A stretch of DNA of 64,000 nt, taken from positions 62,001-126,000 of the forward strand of contig NZ_JMQI01000021.1 of the NCBI RefSeq assembly GCF_000695625.1, read 5' to 3'. The notes below the pieces were generated by a model that was given only the letters and a program-made list of their open reading frames with translations, was not told the DNA's origin and made no database searches. Positions 30,996-39,451 of the stretch are shown here, piece after piece. Each line of letters begins with the position of its first letter. Position 1 is the stretch's first letter. Position numbers and translations under genes: made by a program. This stretch comes from Amycolatopsis rifamycinica. Lineage in GTDB: Bacteria; Actinomycetota; Actinomycetes; Mycobacteriales; Pseudonocardiaceae.

Positions 30996-32114
30996 CTATC
31001 GGCCGCCGAGCCAGTGGTGCAGCGCCCACCACGACCGCACGGCGTCCAGGACGCGGCCGCCGCAGTTTTCCGACGGCGCCACCGGCGTGAGCTCGGCCAG
31101 CCGGTCGAGGCGGTAGCGGACCGTGTTCGGGTGCAGGTGCAGGGCTTCGGCCGTGGGACGCAGGCGCTGGCCGTGGTCGAGGTAGGCCAGCGCCGTCGCG
31201 GCCAGCTCGCGGTGGAAGGCGTTGCCCGGGTCGAGCGCGCCGAGCAGCTCGGTCGTGAGCAGGTCCGCGAGCCGTGGCTGGGCCGTCAACGCCAGTTCAC
31301 CCGCCATCGCGGTCAAGTCGTGGCAGCCGGGCCCGGCGATCCGCGCCGCGGCCGTGCCGAGCCGGTGCACCTCCCGGAGCTCGGTGAGCGGGACCGGGGG
31401 AGCGACGACCAGCAGCGCGTCGCCGTCCAGTGCGACGCCGGCGGGCGGGCGGGCCGCCAGCCCGGTGAGCCGGCCCTCGACCAGCCCGTACACCCCGCCG
31501 AACTCCAGCAGCGCCTGTTCGAGCGTGCGGGCTCGCGCCGGGTCGCTGACGTCGGACACCACGCACGAGTACCGGCCGTCGGGTCGCAGCCCCGCCTGCC
31601 GGAGCTCCTCCGGCGTGGGCGGGTGCCCGGCGAGCAGCAGCGTCCGCAGCAGCTGGGTCCGCGCGTCACGCACCGTCCGTGACAGCTGCAGCTCGGCGGC
31701 GTGGTAGCCCTTGACGATGTGCCGTTCCAAGGCGCCGGTGTAGCGCTCGGCGTCGAGGACGGTCTCGAGGATGAGGTCGTCGGACAGGCCGGCGGCCCGC
31801 GCGCGTTCGACGGCGAACCGGGCCGCGAGCGTCTTGCCGGCCTGGACCCCGCGCAGCAGGTCGGTGAGCGGGACGCCCTGCGCGGCCCGGTCGGCGCCCA
31901 GTGCCTCGGCGGTGGTGTAGTCGGCGCTGTCGGGGTTCGTGGTGGCGCGCAGCGCGGCCGACAGCAGGAACCGGACGTGCCGCCGGTTCTCCGCCTCGGG
32001 CAGCCGCGCGACCTCGGGCGACTGGCTGCGTGCCGCCTGCACCAGCTCGTCGACGACCGTGTCGTCCGCGGCCATCGCGTCGAGCACCTGCCGGAGCAGC
32101 GGTGAGGCCGGCAC
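30996..32114 (-). CDS. PucR/CdaR family transcriptional regulator
   Basis: A 372-residue regulator with the C-terminal PucR HTH (ALAYLDHGQRLRPTAEALHLHPNTVRYRLDRLAELT) and an N-terminal RsbR/GGDEF-like helical region. The family senses catabolic intermediates such as purines or sugars. GTG 32114 is preferred to ATG 32141, as GGGAGGG lies 5 bases upstream and the longer start would overlap the palindrome at 32126-32144. That 19-bp palindrome is a likely autoregulatory operator. It is divergent from the secreted beta-propeller gene, its most likely target, 177 bases away. Confidence 0.85.
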   Translation of the reverse strand: MPASPLLRQVLDAMAADDTVVDELVQAARSQSPEVARLPEAENRRHVRFLLSAALRATTNPDSADYTTAEALGADRAAQGVPLTDLLRGVQAGKTLAARFAVERARAAGLSDDLILETVLDAERYTGALERHIVKGYHAAELQLSRTVRDARTQLLRTLLLAGHPPTPEELRQAGLRPDGRYSCVVSDVSDPARARTLEQALLEFGGVYGLVEGRLTGLAARPPAGVALDGDALLVVAPPVPLTELREVHRLGTAAARIAGPGCHDLTAMAGELALTAQPRLADLLTTELLGALDPGNAFHRELAATALAYLDHGQRLRPTAEALHLHPNTVRYRLDRLAELTPVAPSENCGGRVLDAVRSWWALHHWLGGR

Positions 32115-32125
32115 GGCACCCTCCC

Positions 32126-32144
32126 GTTGTGGCCAGGCCACAAC
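32126..32144. promoter_or_regulatory. 19-bp palindromic operator upstream of the PucR gene
   Basis: GTTGTGGCC and GGCCACAAC are perfect 9-bp arms around one base. It lies 12 bases from the PucR start codon, in the divergent region shared with the beta-propeller gene. A further perfect palindrome (CCGGAGC-G-GCTCCGG) lies at 32177-32191 and another (TATCGT-G-ACGATA) at 32200-32212. Confidence 0.6.
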
Positions 32145-32291
32145 ACCGCCACCGCGATGTTGGGCGAGCGGCCCTACCGGAGCGGCTCCGGTGGCCGGTT
32201 ATCGTGACGATACCGGACAGTAACCCCGTTCCTTCGCGAAATCCATCGACCGAAGGTCACCACACCTCTTCACTGCCGAAAGGTGTTCCCC

Positions 32292-33551
32292 GTGCGCACT
32301 TCCCGTCGGAAACGGTCGTACCTCTCGCGCCTGGCCTGCCTCACCGCTTCCGCCGCCCTGCTGGCGACCGGCGCCGCGACGCCGGCGACCGGCGCCCCGG
32401 CGGCCCTGCGGGAGGTGATGTTCGTCGGCAACAACTGGGAAGGCACGGCGGACGTCATCCAGTCCCGCGGCTCGTTCGCCCGCATCGGGCGGGTGAACAT
32501 CATCCCGGACAAGGACCAGCGACTGACGGAGATCTACCTCAACCCGGTCAAGCTGGCCTTCTTCCTCGGCATCCGCAGCGGCCCCGGCGAAGGGCACGAC
32601 CAGTTCGTCGACGACATGTACACCACACCGGACGGCGGTTCGGTGGTGGCGTCGCGGCCGAGCTTCGCCGACGTCGTCTCGATCAACCTCACCACCGGCC
32701 GGATCAACTGGCGCTTCCCGGTGTCGGGTTTCCGCTCCGACCACATGGCGGTCTCGCCGGACGGCCGCCGCGTCGCCGTCTCCGCCTCGACGTCCAACAC
32801 CGTGCACGTGCTGGACATCGTGACGGGGCAGCAGGTCGGCTCCTTCACCACCGGGGACAAGCCGCACGAGAACGTGTTCACCGACGGCGGCCGCTACCTG
32901 TGGAACATGTCGATCGGCGAGGTCAACACCGACCTCGACGACCCGGGCTGGGACTTCACCAAGGGAGACCGGCGGATCACCGTGGTCGACGCGGCGACCT
33001 TCCGCCAGGTCAAGGTGATCGACATGCGCCAGCGGCTCGACGCCTTCGGCCGCAGCGATCTGTCGGACGCCGTGCGCCCGGTCGCGTTCACCCCGGACGG
33101 CGCGAAGTTGTACTTCCAGGTGTCGTTCTTCAACGGATTCGTGGAGTACGACGTGGCGACCGACAAGATCACGCGGGTGAAGGAGCTGCCGAAGAACCCG
33201 GCCACCAGCGACGACCGCAAGACCTTCGTCAACGACTCCCGCCACCACGGCATGTCGATGAACCCGGCGGGAACCAAGCTGTGCATCGCCGGAACGATGG
33301 ACGACTACGCGACGGTCGTCGACCGGGCGTCCCTGCAGCAGGGCACGCTGGTGCCGGCGGTCAAGCCGTACTGGGCGACGGTGAGCGGAGACGGCAGCGC
33401 CTGCGTGATTTCCGAAGCCGGCGCCGACCAGGTGACGGCGATCGACTTCGCGACCGGCCGCAAGCTCCTGTCGATCCCGGTCGGCGACCACCCGCAGCGG
33501 GTCCGCCTCGGCCACGTGCCCGACGGCTGGACCGGACCCACGGGTTCCTGA
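32292..33551 (+). CDS. Secreted YncE-like beta-propeller protein
   Basis: A 419-residue exported protein. The Sec signal peptide has a basic n-region (MRTSRRKRSYLSR), a hydrophobic core (LACLTASAALLATGA) and likely cleavage after TGA-PAA near residue 36. The mature part shows repeats of the YVTN/NHL-type propeller (DGRRVAVSASTSNTVHVLDIVTGQQVGSF; ITVVDAATFRQVKVIDM; QVTAIDFATGRKLLSIPVGDHP). The function (binding or enzymatic) is unknown. GTG 32292 has GAAAGG eight bases upstream. It is divergent from the PucR regulator and ended by a strong hairpin. Confidence 0.85.
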   Translation: MRTSRRKRSYLSRLACLTASAALLATGAATPATGAPAALREVMFVGNNWEGTADVIQSRGSFARIGRVNIIPDKDQRLTEIYLNPVKLAFFLGIRSGPGEGHDQFVDDMYTTPDGGSVVASRPSFADVVSINLTTGRINWRFPVSGFRSDHMAVSPDGRRVAVSASTSNTVHVLDIVTGQQVGSFTTGDKPHENVFTDGGRYLWNMSIGEVNTDLDDPGWDFTKGDRRITVVDAATFRQVKVIDMRQRLDAFGRSDLSDAVRPVAFTPDGAKLYFQVSFFNGFVEYDVATDKITRVKELPKNPATSDDRKTFVNDSRHHGMSMNPAGTKLCIAGTMDDYATVVDRASLQQGTLVPAVKPYWATVSGDGSACVISEAGADQVTAIDFATGRKLLSIPVGDHPQRVRLGHVPDGWTGPTGS

Positions 33552-33558
33552 CCACGAG

Positions 33559-33593
33559 CGGTGCCCGCCGGAATCACCCATCGGCGGGCACCG
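33559..33593. terminator. Bidirectional terminator hairpin
   Basis: Perfect 12-bp arms (CGGTGCCCGCCG and CGGCGGGCACCG) around an 11-base loop, with TTTG following, separate the beta-propeller gene from the convergent DUF5655 gene. Confidence 0.8.
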
Positions 33594-33635
33594 CACTTTG
33601 TACCCACCATCGGTGGCGCAAGCCGGGCCGCAGGG

Positions 33636-34070
33636 TCAGGACGTCTCGTAAGCGATCGTGAACCACTCGCGGACTTCGTCGTCCACTTCGGACACCGCGC
33701 GCAGGCTCAGCCTGTGCCCGACCCGCGGCCCGCTCGCCCAGCTCGCCGGGGCGATGCGGGCCGTTTCCACCGGACGCGGCAGCCACAGGTACACCAGCAC
33801 GTCGCGCGCACGCGGGCGCAGCTCGGCCAGCTTCCGGTCCCGCTTCAGGAACACCCCGACCTTGACGGCGTCCTCGTGGACGTCGCCGAGGGTGTGCAGG
33901 TGGTCGAGGACGGCGTCGTACACCGCGCGCTGCCACGGTGGCCTGCCGGCGAACGTCTCCGCCACCGTGCCGCCCGGGACGCACGTGTGCCCCTGGCCGG
34001 CGCGCGCGAACTCGCGGTCGCAGCGCGGGCACGTCCACCGGATCGGCATGCCGTCCAGGATGGCACTCAC
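33636..34070 (-). CDS. DUF5655 domain protein with zinc ribbon
   Basis: A 144-residue protein of the DUF5655 family. An N-terminal zinc-ribbon-like segment (WTCPRCDREFARAGQGHTC: two Cys plus His/Cys) precedes the DUF5655 region (AVYDAVLDHLHTLGDVHEDAVKVGVFLKRDRKLAELRPRARDVLVYLWLPRP). The biochemical role is unknown. GTG 34070 overlaps the MarR stop (GTGA), so it is translated with that regulator; an internal ATG at 34049 is a less likely start. Confidence 0.85.
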   Translation of the reverse strand: MSAILDGMPIRWTCPRCDREFARAGQGHTCVPGGTVAETFAGRPPWQRAVYDAVLDHLHTLGDVHEDAVKVGVFLKRDRKLAELRPRARDVLVYLWLPRPVETARIAPASWASGPRVGHRLSLRAVSEVDDEVREWFTIAYETS

Positions 34071-34525
34071 AGCGCGGCCGGGCCGAGCGCCGGGATGGTC
34101 GCCGCCGCGTGCAGCAGGTTGCGGGCCGCCTCGCCCGCGGCCTTCCGCTCCGACGGGGGCAGCTTGTCCAGCAGTGCGCCCAGCGCGGCGTGCCGGCGTT
34201 CGAGCATGCGGGCCACGATCTCGTGCCCGGGCTCCGTCACCTCCAGGGTGACGACGCTGCGGTTGCCCGGGCTGCGGCCGCGCGCCACGTACCCGAGGGC
34301 TTCCAGGCGGTCGGCCAGCCGCGTCACCGAGGACGCGTTGACGCCCATCGCCGCGGCCAGCTGGGAGCTCGGGACCCGGCCGAGGCGGTCGAGGACGAGC
34401 AGCAGCCGCGTCTGCGGGAACGACACCTCGGGCGGGGCCGCGTGCGCGCATTCCCACGCGATCCCGACCAGGACCACGGTGAGGCCGTCGAGGGCGGCCA
34501 CGTCCGCGTCTTCGTGGGGTTGCAT
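34067..34525 (-). CDS. MarR family transcriptional regulator
   Basis: A 152-residue winged-helix regulator with the MarR core (VSFPQTRLLLVLDRLGRVPSSQLAAAMGVNASSVTRLADRLEALGYVARGRS) and helical dimerisation ends. The start ATG 34525 sits 9 bases from the palindrome CTTGCG-AAC-CGCAAG (34535-34549), its probable autoregulatory operator. It is coupled to the DUF5655 gene and divergent from the DUF4142 gene. Confidence 0.9.
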   Translation of the reverse strand: MQPHEDADVAALDGLTVVLVGIAWECAHAAPPEVSFPQTRLLLVLDRLGRVPSSQLAAAMGVNASSVTRLADRLEALGYVARGRSPGNRSVVTLEVTEPGHEIVARMLERRHAALGALLDKLPPSERKAAGEAARNLLHAAATIPALGPAAL

Positions 34526-34534
34526 GACGCAATA

Positions 34535-34549
34535 CTTGCGAACCGCAAG
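34535..34549. promoter_or_regulatory. MarR operator candidate
   Basis: CTTGCG (34535-34540) and CGCAAG (34544-34549) form a perfect 6-3-6 inverted repeat directly upstream of the MarR start. The remaining 190 bases to the DUF4142 gene are AT-richer than their surroundings and hold no ORF of note. Confidence 0.55.
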
Positions 34550-34736
34550 AGCATCGGTCAAGATGGACATCCCCGGCGCTCGCCGCGGTCTCCGGCCGGA
34601 TCGGCCCTTTCGCTTGCCATCAGCGCTTCTTGAAGCTGAATTCGTTGGCAGACAAGAAAATCCTTCGGATTTCGCTGAACCTCCCCGCGACGGCGTCCGT
34701 GTACCCGGTACCGAACTGCCGTCAGAAGGAGGAACC

Positions 34737-35444
34737 ATGCCGGATCACCGTGGCATGACCGGCCGCGCCAAGGCCCGGACCGCGCTGGTCGTCGTGGCCA
34801 CGCTCGCCGTCGTCGGCGTGGGCTCGGTCATGGTGCTGAACGCCAACGCCCAGACCGCGCCCGGCTCGACGGAGGCACGGGTCCCGGCGCACGACATGGC
34901 CGGCATGCGGATGGGGTCCGCCGCGCAGGCCGCGGCCACGAACGACGTCGCCGGCGCCGGGCCGGTCACCGAACTCGACAAGACGTTCCTGGTCAAGGTC
35001 CGCCAGGCCGGGCTGTGGGAGATCCCCGCGGGCGACCTGGCGCAGACCCACGCCAGCAGCGAACAGGTCAAGCGCGCCGGCCTGCACCTGCTCGACGGGC
35101 ACTCGCACCTCGACCAGCTCGTCCGCGAGGACGCGAAGATGCTCGGCGTGCCGCTGCCCGACCAGGCCAGTGCCGGACAGCAGGCGTGGGTCCGCCAGCT
35201 GACCGCCGCCCAGGGCCTGGAGTTCGACAAGCTGTTCGCCAACCTGCTGCGCGAGTCGCACGGCAAGATCTTCGCGACCATCGCCGAAGTCCGCGCCGGT
35301 ACGCAGAACGACGTCATCCGGCGGCACGCGACGCAGGCGAACCAGACCGTCCTCGACCACATGACGGTCCTGGAGGACACCGGGCTGGTCGACGCCAAGA
35401 CGATCGCCGACGTCGCGGCGGCGGTGAACCCACCGGCGAAGTGA
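34737..35444 (+). CDS. DUF4142 domain-containing exported protein
   Basis: A 235-residue protein with an N-terminal signal or anchor helix (TALVVVATLAVVGVGSVMVLNANA, residues 16-39) and a DUF4142 helical-bundle domain at about 80-230 (TFLVKVRQAGLWEIPAGDLAQTHASSEQVKRAGLHLLDGHSHLDQL; HATQANQTVLDHMTVLEDTG). A methionine/histidine-rich stretch (HDMAGMRMG) near residue 52 could bind copper, but this is inference. ATG 34737 has AGAAGGAGG 5 bases upstream. DUF4142 proteins are ferritin-like exported proteins of unknown function. Confidence 0.88.
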   Translation: MPDHRGMTGRAKARTALVVVATLAVVGVGSVMVLNANAQTAPGSTEARVPAHDMAGMRMGSAAQAAATNDVAGAGPVTELDKTFLVKVRQAGLWEIPAGDLAQTHASSEQVKRAGLHLLDGHSHLDQLVREDAKMLGVPLPDQASAGQQAWVRQLTAAQGLEFDKLFANLLRESHGKIFATIAEVRAGTQNDVIRRHATQANQTVLDHMTVLEDTGLVDAKTIADVAAAVNPPAK

Positions 35445-35460
35445 CGTCGGGGCCGGAACG

Positions 35461-35501
35461 GCCCGGTAGCCGCCCGCCGGGGATCCGGGCGGCTACCGGG
35501 C
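35461..35501. terminator. Bidirectional terminator hairpin
   Basis: Perfect 16-bp arms (35461-35476 and 35486-35501) around a 9-base loop, between the convergent DUF4142 and MimR-like genes. The distal arm contains the MimR stop codon. Confidence 0.85.
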
Positions 35502-37286
35502 CGGCGGCACGATGCCGTACTCGTGGATCTTGCGGTAGATCGTCGCCCGCGAAATGCCCAGCAGCTTCGCCGCCCGCACCTTGTTGCCGTCCGCGTCCTC
35601 CAGGCACCGCACGATGGCGTCGCGCTCGATCGACTCGAACCGGTTCAGCGGCCGCCGGGTCACCGCGTGGAACTCCGCCGGGAGGTCGCCGGGCCGGATG
35701 GTGCCCGCGCGGCGGCGCTGCGCGACCGCGCGCAGCACCTGGTGGAGCCGGCCGATGTTGCCCGGCCACTCCGCCCGCATCAGCAGGTGCAGGGCCGCGG
35801 CCGAGCACGTCAGCCTGCCGCCGTACCCGAGCTTGCTCAGCACCAGCGGAACCAGTTCCGCGAGGTCTTCGACGTGGTGGCGCAGCGGCGGCACGCGCAC
35901 CGTCCGGGGGAAGAACTTCAGCAGCTCGGCCAGCGCCGGTTCGGTCTCGGCCTCCGGCACGAGTGTGAGCACCACCCACGGCGCGCCCGCGTCTTCGCGC
36001 AGCGTCCGCAGGACCGCGGCCAGCGCGGCGGCCGCCGGGGCCGTCAGGCGGTCGGCGTGCCGGATCACCAGCGTGCGGATCGGGGTTTCGGCGTGCTCGC
36101 GCAGCACCGCGGCCCAGTCCGTGCCGAGTGCCGCGTCGACGGTCAGCAGCCGCGCCGCCGGGTGGTGGCGCTGGTGGAGGCCCTTGGCCAAGGTCAGCTT
36201 GCCGGCACCGGGTTCCCCTTCGAGCGCGACCCACTCGCCGCGCTGGTGGCCGGAGTCGAGCTCGTGCCCGCACCGCAGCCACAGCGGCGCCGAGCCGACG
36301 ACGCCCGGCAGGTACATCGGCAGCATCGGCGTCGGGACGGCCAGGGTTTCCTCGGCCTCGATCAGCTTCACCGACAGCACGCCGCCCGCGGTCTCGGACT
36401 CGCGCCGGCCCGCGACGCGGCGGCACACCACGCGGACCCGCAGCCCGCTGGACAGCGACAGGGTGGCCGGGGTCCGCCGTCCGTCGGCCAGCGCTTCGGT
36501 GGCGTGGCCGAGCAGCACCGACTGGTCGGCCGGGTCGAGCAGCTGCCGGGCCCGGTCGTTCATCATCACGATGTCTTCGTTGAACGCCAGCACGATGCCC
36601 GTCCACCGGCGGCACGTCTGCAGGTAGGCCTGGAAGAGCAGCATCTCCCGCAGGTCGCTGTGCCGCAGCAGGGCCTGGCGGATCTGCTCGGCCGTCGAGC
36701 GGGCCAGGGCGACCAGCAGGCCGCCCGCGTCCTTGTGCCAGCAGGTGAGGTCGACGGCGCCGACCTTCTTGCCCGAGATCGGGTGGTGGATCGGCACGCC
36801 CGCGCAGGCCAGGTTCTCCAGGTGCTCGGCGTAGTGCTCGTGGCCGAACACCGTCGTCGGGCGGCCGTCCTCCAGCGCGGTGCCGATGCCGTTGGTCCCG
36901 ACGGACTGCTCGCCGTAGCTGAACCCGGGCACCAGCTCGACGTGCTCGAGGTGGCGGGCCAGGTCGGCGTCCCCGGTGCGCTGGGTGAGCACGACGCCGC
37001 TGGCGTCGGTAAGGATGAGGCTGATCGGCTGGCCCTCGAACTGCTCGCCGAGCTTGTCCAGCACCGGTTCGGCGCCGCGCATGAGCGGGATGTCGAGGTT
37101 CTGGTCGCCCAGGTAGAGCGGGTCGATCCGGTCGGCTTCGACCTGGAACTCCCGCGACCGCCGCCACGAGGCCAGGATCGTCGGCCGGACCGTGTCCGCG
37201 GGGACCGTTTCGGCGGTGAGGAACCGCACCCGGGTGCGGGCGAGCGCGTCGTCAGCGAGCAGGGTGCCGGGCGCGATCTCGTCCAC
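35493..37286 (-). CDS. mimR: MimR/AcoR-type transcriptional activator
   Basis: A 597-residue activator with the AcoR-like architecture: N-terminal GAF region (residues 60-210, SLILTDASGVVLTQRTGD; FSYGEQSVGTNGIGTALEDGRPTTVFGHEHY), a degenerate AAA-like domain (P-loop LEGEPGAGKLTLAKG near 355) and a Fis-type HTH at the C-terminus (VRAAKLLGISRATIYRKIHEYGI). The GAFTGA loop that contacts sigma-54 is absent, and Walker B is poor (TLVIRHADRL), so it probably does not work with sigma-54. The family controls ketone/alkane monooxygenase operons; its divergent position here makes that role near certain. GTCTCA-N3-TGAGAC palindromes in the shared promoter region and before mimA are its likely sites. Confidence 0.88.
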   Translation of the reverse strand: MDEIAPGTLLADDALARTRVRFLTAETVPADTVRPTILASWRRSREFQVEADRIDPLYLGDQNLDIPLMRGAEPVLDKLGEQFEGQPISLILTDASGVVLTQRTGDADLARHLEHVELVPGFSYGEQSVGTNGIGTALEDGRPTTVFGHEHYAEHLENLACAGVPIHHPISGKKVGAVDLTCWHKDAGGLLVALARSTAEQIRQALLRHSDLREMLLFQAYLQTCRRWTGIVLAFNEDIVMMNDRARQLLDPADQSVLLGHATEALADGRRTPATLSLSSGLRVRVVCRRVAGRRESETAGGVLSVKLIEAEETLAVPTPMLPMYLPGVVGSAPLWLRCGHELDSGHQRGEWVALEGEPGAGKLTLAKGLHQRHHPAARLLTVDAALGTDWAAVLREHAETPIRTLVIRHADRLTAPAAAALAAVLRTLREDAGAPWVVLTLVPEAETEPALAELLKFFPRTVRVPPLRHHVEDLAELVPLVLSKLGYGGRLTCSAAALHLLMRAEWPGNIGRLHQVLRAVAQRRRAGTIRPGDLPAEFHAVTRRPLNRFESIERDAIVRCLEDADGNKVRAAKLLGISRATIYRKIHEYGIVPPAR

Positions 37287-37340
37287 GTGACCTCCCGTAG
37301 TGACGCCCGTCCAGCGTAAGCGCGAGGGGCCGGCGGCGGT

Positions 37341-37355
37341 GTCTCAAATTGAGAC
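37341..37355. promoter_or_regulatory. Operator palindrome 1 of the monooxygenase locus
   Basis: GTCTCAA-A-TTGAGAC, perfect 7-bp arms, lies between the MimR-like gene and the small ORF. A close copy is at 37633-37647. Likely activator-binding site. Confidence 0.65.
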
Positions 37356-37389
37356 GCCCCCGGGCCCGCGGGCGCGGTGCGATGGAGCC

Positions 37390-37644
37390 ATGGCCGCCGA
37401 GACATACAACCCGTGGACGATCGTCAACCTGGTCTTCACCCACCTGGCCGAGCAGAGCCTGCACCCGACGCTGGGCGCCGCGGGCGATCCGGGCGAGCCC
37501 GCCGCCGCCCTGCTGCGCGCGTTCGGGATCGTCCCGGCCGCCGAAGGGGACGCGCGGGTGCGGGCCGGGATCCACGACGAGCTGGCCGCCCTGCGCGCGC
37601 GGCTGCTCGACACGCCCACCGGCAGCGGTTCTGTCTCAGATTGA
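37390..37644 (+). CDS. Small protein of unknown function upstream of mimA
   Basis: An 84-residue protein, MAAETYNPWTIVNLVFTHL at the start, then a mostly helical, acidic body ending with LAALRARLLDTP. I do not recognise it. It has no membrane segment or signal peptide. It lies between the two operator palindromes; its stop codon is part of the second one (GAT TGA GAC). ATG 37390 has GGAG 4 bases upstream. The same-strand position 73 bases before mimA suggests co-expression with the monooxygenase. It could be a small accessory or regulatory protein, but it could also be a chance ORF: codon usage looks coding, and the Trp/Asn-rich N-terminus looks real. Confidence 0.65.
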   Translation: MAAETYNPWTIVNLVFTHLAEQSLHPTLGAAGDPGEPAAALLRAFGIVPAAEGDARVRAGIHDELAALRARLLDTPTGSGSVSD

Positions 37645-37647
37645 GAC
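37633..37647. promoter_or_regulatory. Operator palindrome 2, 70 bases before mimA
   Basis: GTCTCA-GAT-TGAGAC, perfect 6-bp arms, differing from palindrome 1 by one base. It overlaps the stop codon of the small ORF. The mimA start has AAGGAG 7 bases upstream. Confidence 0.65.
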
Positions 37648-37717
37648 CCGCGTCCGCCACGCCGGCCCGCCTAATGGTGAACGCCGGGTCGGCGAGCCGC
37701 GAATAAGGAGTTGATCC

Positions 37718-39367
37718 ATGAGCCGCCAGAGTGTGGCGAAAGCCCACCAGAAGATCCAGGAACTGTCGTGGGAACCGGCGTACCACACCCCGGTCTCGCA
37801 CTACGGCACCGACTACACCTTCCGGAAGGCCAAGAAGAAGGACCCGCTGAAGCAGGTCCTCCGCTCCTACTTCCCGATGCAGGAGGAAAAGGACCACCGG
37901 GTCTACGGCGCCGAGGACGGCGCGATCCGCGGCAACATGTTCCGCCAGGTCCAGGAACGCTGGCTGGAGTGGCAGAAGCTGTTCCTGTCGATCATCCCGC
38001 TGCCGGAGATCTCCGCCGCGCGGGCGATGCCGCTGCTGTTCCGCACGGTCCCGAACCCCGAACTGCACAACGGCCAGGCCATCCAGATGATCGACGAGGT
38101 CCGGCACTCGACGATCCAGCAGAACCTCAAGCGCCTGTACATGCAGAACTACATCGACCCGGCCGGCTTCAACTCGAGCCTGCGCAACTTCCAGAACGAC
38201 TACTGCGGCACCATCGGCCGCCAGTTCGCCGAAGGCTTCATCACCGGGGACGCCATCACCGCGGCGAGCATCTACCTCACGATCGTCGCCGAAACGGCGT
38301 TCACGAACACGCTGTTCGTCGCCATGCCTGCCGAAGCCGCCGCGAACGGCGACTACCTGCTGCCCACGGTGTTCCACTCGGTGCAGTCCGACGAGTCCCG
38401 CCACATCAGCAACGGCTACGCGACGCTGCTGATGGCGTTGTCCGACGAAAGCAACCACCAGCTGCTCGAACGCGACCTGCGGTACGCCTGGTGGAACAAC
38501 CACGCCGTCGTCGACGCCGCGATCGGCACGTTCATCGAGTACGGCACCAAGGACCGCCGCAAGGACCGCGAAAGCTACGCGGAGATGTGGCGCCGCTGGA
38601 TCTACGACGACTACTACCGCTCCTACCTCGTCCCGCTCGAGAAGTACGGCCTGGTCATCCCGCACGACCTCATCGAAGAAGCCTGGAACCGGATCTGGAA
38701 CAAGGGCTACGTCCACGAGGTCGCGCAGTTCTTCGCCACCGGGTGGCTCGCCAACTACTGGCGCATCGACCCGATGACCGACGAGGACTTCGAGTGGTTC
38801 GAGTACAAGTACCCGGGCTGGTACGACAAGTACGGCAAGTGGTGGGAGAACTACAACCGCCTCGCGACGCCGAACGGGCACCACCCGATCGTCGCCGAGG
38901 ACGTCGACTACGTGTACCCGCACCGGTGCTGGACCTGCATGGTGCCGTGCCTCATCCGCGAGGACATGGTCACCGACAAGGTCGACGGCCAGTGGCGGAC
39001 GTACTGCTCGGAGACGTGCCGCTGGACCGACGCCGAGGCGTTCCGGCCCACCTACCAGGGCCGCAGCACCCCGAACATGGGTCAGCTGGTCGGCGCCCGC
39101 GAGTGGGAGACGCTCTACCACGGCTGGAACTGGGCCGACGTCGTCTCCGACATGGGCTTCGTCCGCGACGACGGCAAGACCATGGTCGCCCAGCCGCACC
39201 TGGACCTCGACCCGAAGAAGATGTGGACGCTCGACCACCTCCGCCGGATGCCCGAGGTCCAGTCGCCGAACGTGCTGCTCAACCAGATGACCGACGAGCA
39301 GCGCGCCGCGTTCGTGGCCGACTACAACCGCCAGGGCCCGGCCGGGCGCCCGGCGCCGCAGGCCTGA
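37718..39367 (+). CDS. mimA: Propane/acetone-type monooxygenase, hydroxylase large subunit
   Basis: A 549-residue alpha subunit of a soluble binuclear-iron monooxygenase (MimA/PrmA). The diiron ligands are E97, E127 and H130 (IDEVRH), E192, E226 and H229 (SDESRH). A C-terminal zinc-ribbon-like segment (CWTCMVPC...CSETC near residue 407) is the family feature. It activates O2 to hydroxylate propane at C2, acetone, phenol or similar substrates; which one cannot be told from sequence. It is the first gene of an eight-gene operon with the same order as the actinobacterial mim/prm loci. The gap to mimB holds two hairpins that may adjust subunit ratios. Confidence 0.95.
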   Translation: MSRQSVAKAHQKIQELSWEPAYHTPVSHYGTDYTFRKAKKKDPLKQVLRSYFPMQEEKDHRVYGAEDGAIRGNMFRQVQERWLEWQKLFLSIIPLPEISAARAMPLLFRTVPNPELHNGQAIQMIDEVRHSTIQQNLKRLYMQNYIDPAGFNSSLRNFQNDYCGTIGRQFAEGFITGDAITAASIYLTIVAETAFTNTLFVAMPAEAAANGDYLLPTVFHSVQSDESRHISNGYATLLMALSDESNHQLLERDLRYAWWNNHAVVDAAIGTFIEYGTKDRRKDRESYAEMWRRWIYDDYYRSYLVPLEKYGLVIPHDLIEEAWNRIWNKGYVHEVAQFFATGWLANYWRIDPMTDEDFEWFEYKYPGWYDKYGKWWENYNRLATPNGHHPIVAEDVDYVYPHRCWTCMVPCLIREDMVTDKVDGQWRTYCSETCRWTDAEAFRPTYQGRSTPNMGQLVGAREWETLYHGWNWADVVSDMGFVRDDGKTMVAQPHLDLDPKKMWTLDHLRRMPEVQSPNVLLNQMTDEQRAAFVADYNRQGPAGRPAPQA

Positions 39368-39378
39368 CTCGACCACAC

Positions 39379-39408
39379 GGGCGGCACTTTCACGTGAAAG
39401 TGCCGCCC
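39379..39408. repeat. Perfect 30-bp palindrome between mimA and mimB
   Basis: A 30-bp perfect palindrome centred on CACGTG, with arms containing GGCACTTTC and GAAAGTGCC, lies 12 bases after the mimA stop. As RNA it forms a very stable stem with almost no loop. Related to 12840-12867 and 39416-39437. Confidence 0.85.
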
Positions 39409-39415
39409 CCAGGTG

Positions 39416-39437
39416 GGCGCTTTCACGTGAAAGTGCC
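39416..39437. repeat. Second copy of the CACGTG palindrome
   Basis: A 22-base version of the same element (GGCGCTTTCACGTGAAAGTGCC with one G-U pair) follows the first after 7 bases and ends 14 bases before the mimB start. Confidence 0.8.
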
Positions 39438-39451
39438 GGATTGGGGCGGGG

